Assembly: GCF_015354575.1 (NCBI RefSeq)
Contig: NZ_JACAFQ010000016.1
Location: 1 to 64,000, forward strand
DNA: 64,000 nt
Direction: 5' to 3'
Source: Pseudomonas sp. UFMG81
Lineage (GTDB): Bacteria; Pseudomonadota; Gammaproteobacteria; Pseudomonadales; Pseudomonadaceae
Shown in pieces: positions 63,631 to 64,000 of this stretch (position 1 is the stretch's first letter; each line of letters starts with the position of its first letter). The notes below the pieces were generated by a model. The model saw only the letters and a program-made list of their open reading frames with translations, was not told the origin of the DNA and ran no database searches. The position numbers and the translations under genes are program-made.

Positions 63631-63920
63631 CAGCGCCTATGAAATCGAGCGCCGCCCGCGCGGCGCATCGCTGGCAAGTCGCAGCGGCGAACCGCAGCTC
63701 CCACATTTGTTTCGGGCCAATTATGCCTTTGAGGGTACCGCTGCCCGCCTTGGTGCATGCCTCAAGTCTTGTGAGGGGCCGGCAGCGCCCACCTCGATAC
63801 CGCGTCATGCCAACAAGGCGGACAGTGAAGATAGACCAGGAGTAACTGGCCCGAAACAAATGTGGGAGCTGGCTTGCCAGCGATGCGCCGCGCGGGCGGC
63901 GCTCGATCTTGAGGGCGCTG
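63631..63920. repeat. Long inverted repeat built around REP elements
   Basis: Arms of about 75-90 bases face each other across a spacer of about 125 bases. A 35-base block (63644-63678) is exactly complementary to 63873-63907, and a 25-base block (63695-63719) to 63847-63871. The left arm has 16 bases between the blocks, the right only one. The REP core GTGGGAGCTGGCTTGCCAGC is at the centre of the right arm. The spacer has no convincing ORF. Bases 63921-64000 show nothing I can assign. Confidence 0.75.
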
Positions 63921-64000
63921 CAAAGCTATCGTCAGGCACCTGCCCGCCAGCACGCGATCAAAAGCCCCACCCTCAAGGGCAAGGCTCAGAATCAGTTGCT

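Noticed and set aside
63595-64000. Short open frames in the right end of the window
   Set aside because: All overlap the long inverted repeat or lack ribosome sites; none has coding character.

Overview
The window is a chromosomal segment of a GC-rich fluorescent pseudomonad, most likely of the Pseudomonas putida group. The basis is gene order (rsgA/orn; queG|nnrD-tsaE-amiB-mutL-miaA-hfq-hflX-hflK-hflC-hisZ-purA; rnr-rlmB; rpsF-rpsR-DUF2232-rplI-dnaB; pncB-nadE; a bra/liv ABC operon; urtABCDE), protein content, and dense paired REP elements typical of that group. No prophage, insertion sequence, transposase, CRISPR array or rRNA was seen. The species is an inference.

Layout. 1-16.2 kb: housekeeping block for ribosome maturation, RNA turnover, tRNA modification (queG, tsaE, miaA), cell-wall amidase, mismatch repair, Hfq/HflX, the HflKC membrane complex and purine/histidine synthesis. 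16.2-21.3 kb: a chemoreceptor and a two-gene ferric-iron uptake unit. 21.5-29.3 kb: two identical tRNA-Leu(CAG) genes, rnr-rlmB, the S6/S18/L9 operon and dnaB. 29.5-35.5 kb: YgiQ, a LOG-type nucleotide hydrolase behind a very short ORF, azurin, and the NAD salvage pair pncB-nadE. 35.9-41.1 kb: branched-chain amino-acid ABC operon behind a near-perfect sigma54 promoter. 41.1-45.5 kb: a gene-free region rich in DnaA-box-like sites, then an SDR, an AGE-family enzyme, a DesT-like regulator and a secreted protein built of 15-residue repeats. 45.5-57 kb: AsmA, ferritin, OsmE, a lipase, an exporter with a divergent AraC regulator, PsiF, AI-2E, a YegD/CbpA/CbpM chaperone cluster and two acetyltransferases. 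57-62.8 kb: urea ABC operon urtABCDE, also behind a sigma54-like promoter. 62.9-64 kb: a highly structured leader before a DUF3077-type gene, and a long REP-based inverted repeat.

Two nitrogen-acquisition ABC systems (amino acids, urea) each carry a GG-N10-GC sigma54 element, suggesting shared nitrogen control. About 21 REP loci of at least four stem types sit between genes. The features least explained by ordinary annotation are the DnaA-box cluster (41.2-41.6 kb), the DUF3077 leader with a possible pseudoknot (63.0-63.2 kb), the tandem-repeat secreted protein (44.6-45.2 kb) and the palindrome plus short ORF in front of the LOG gene (32.6-32.8 kb).
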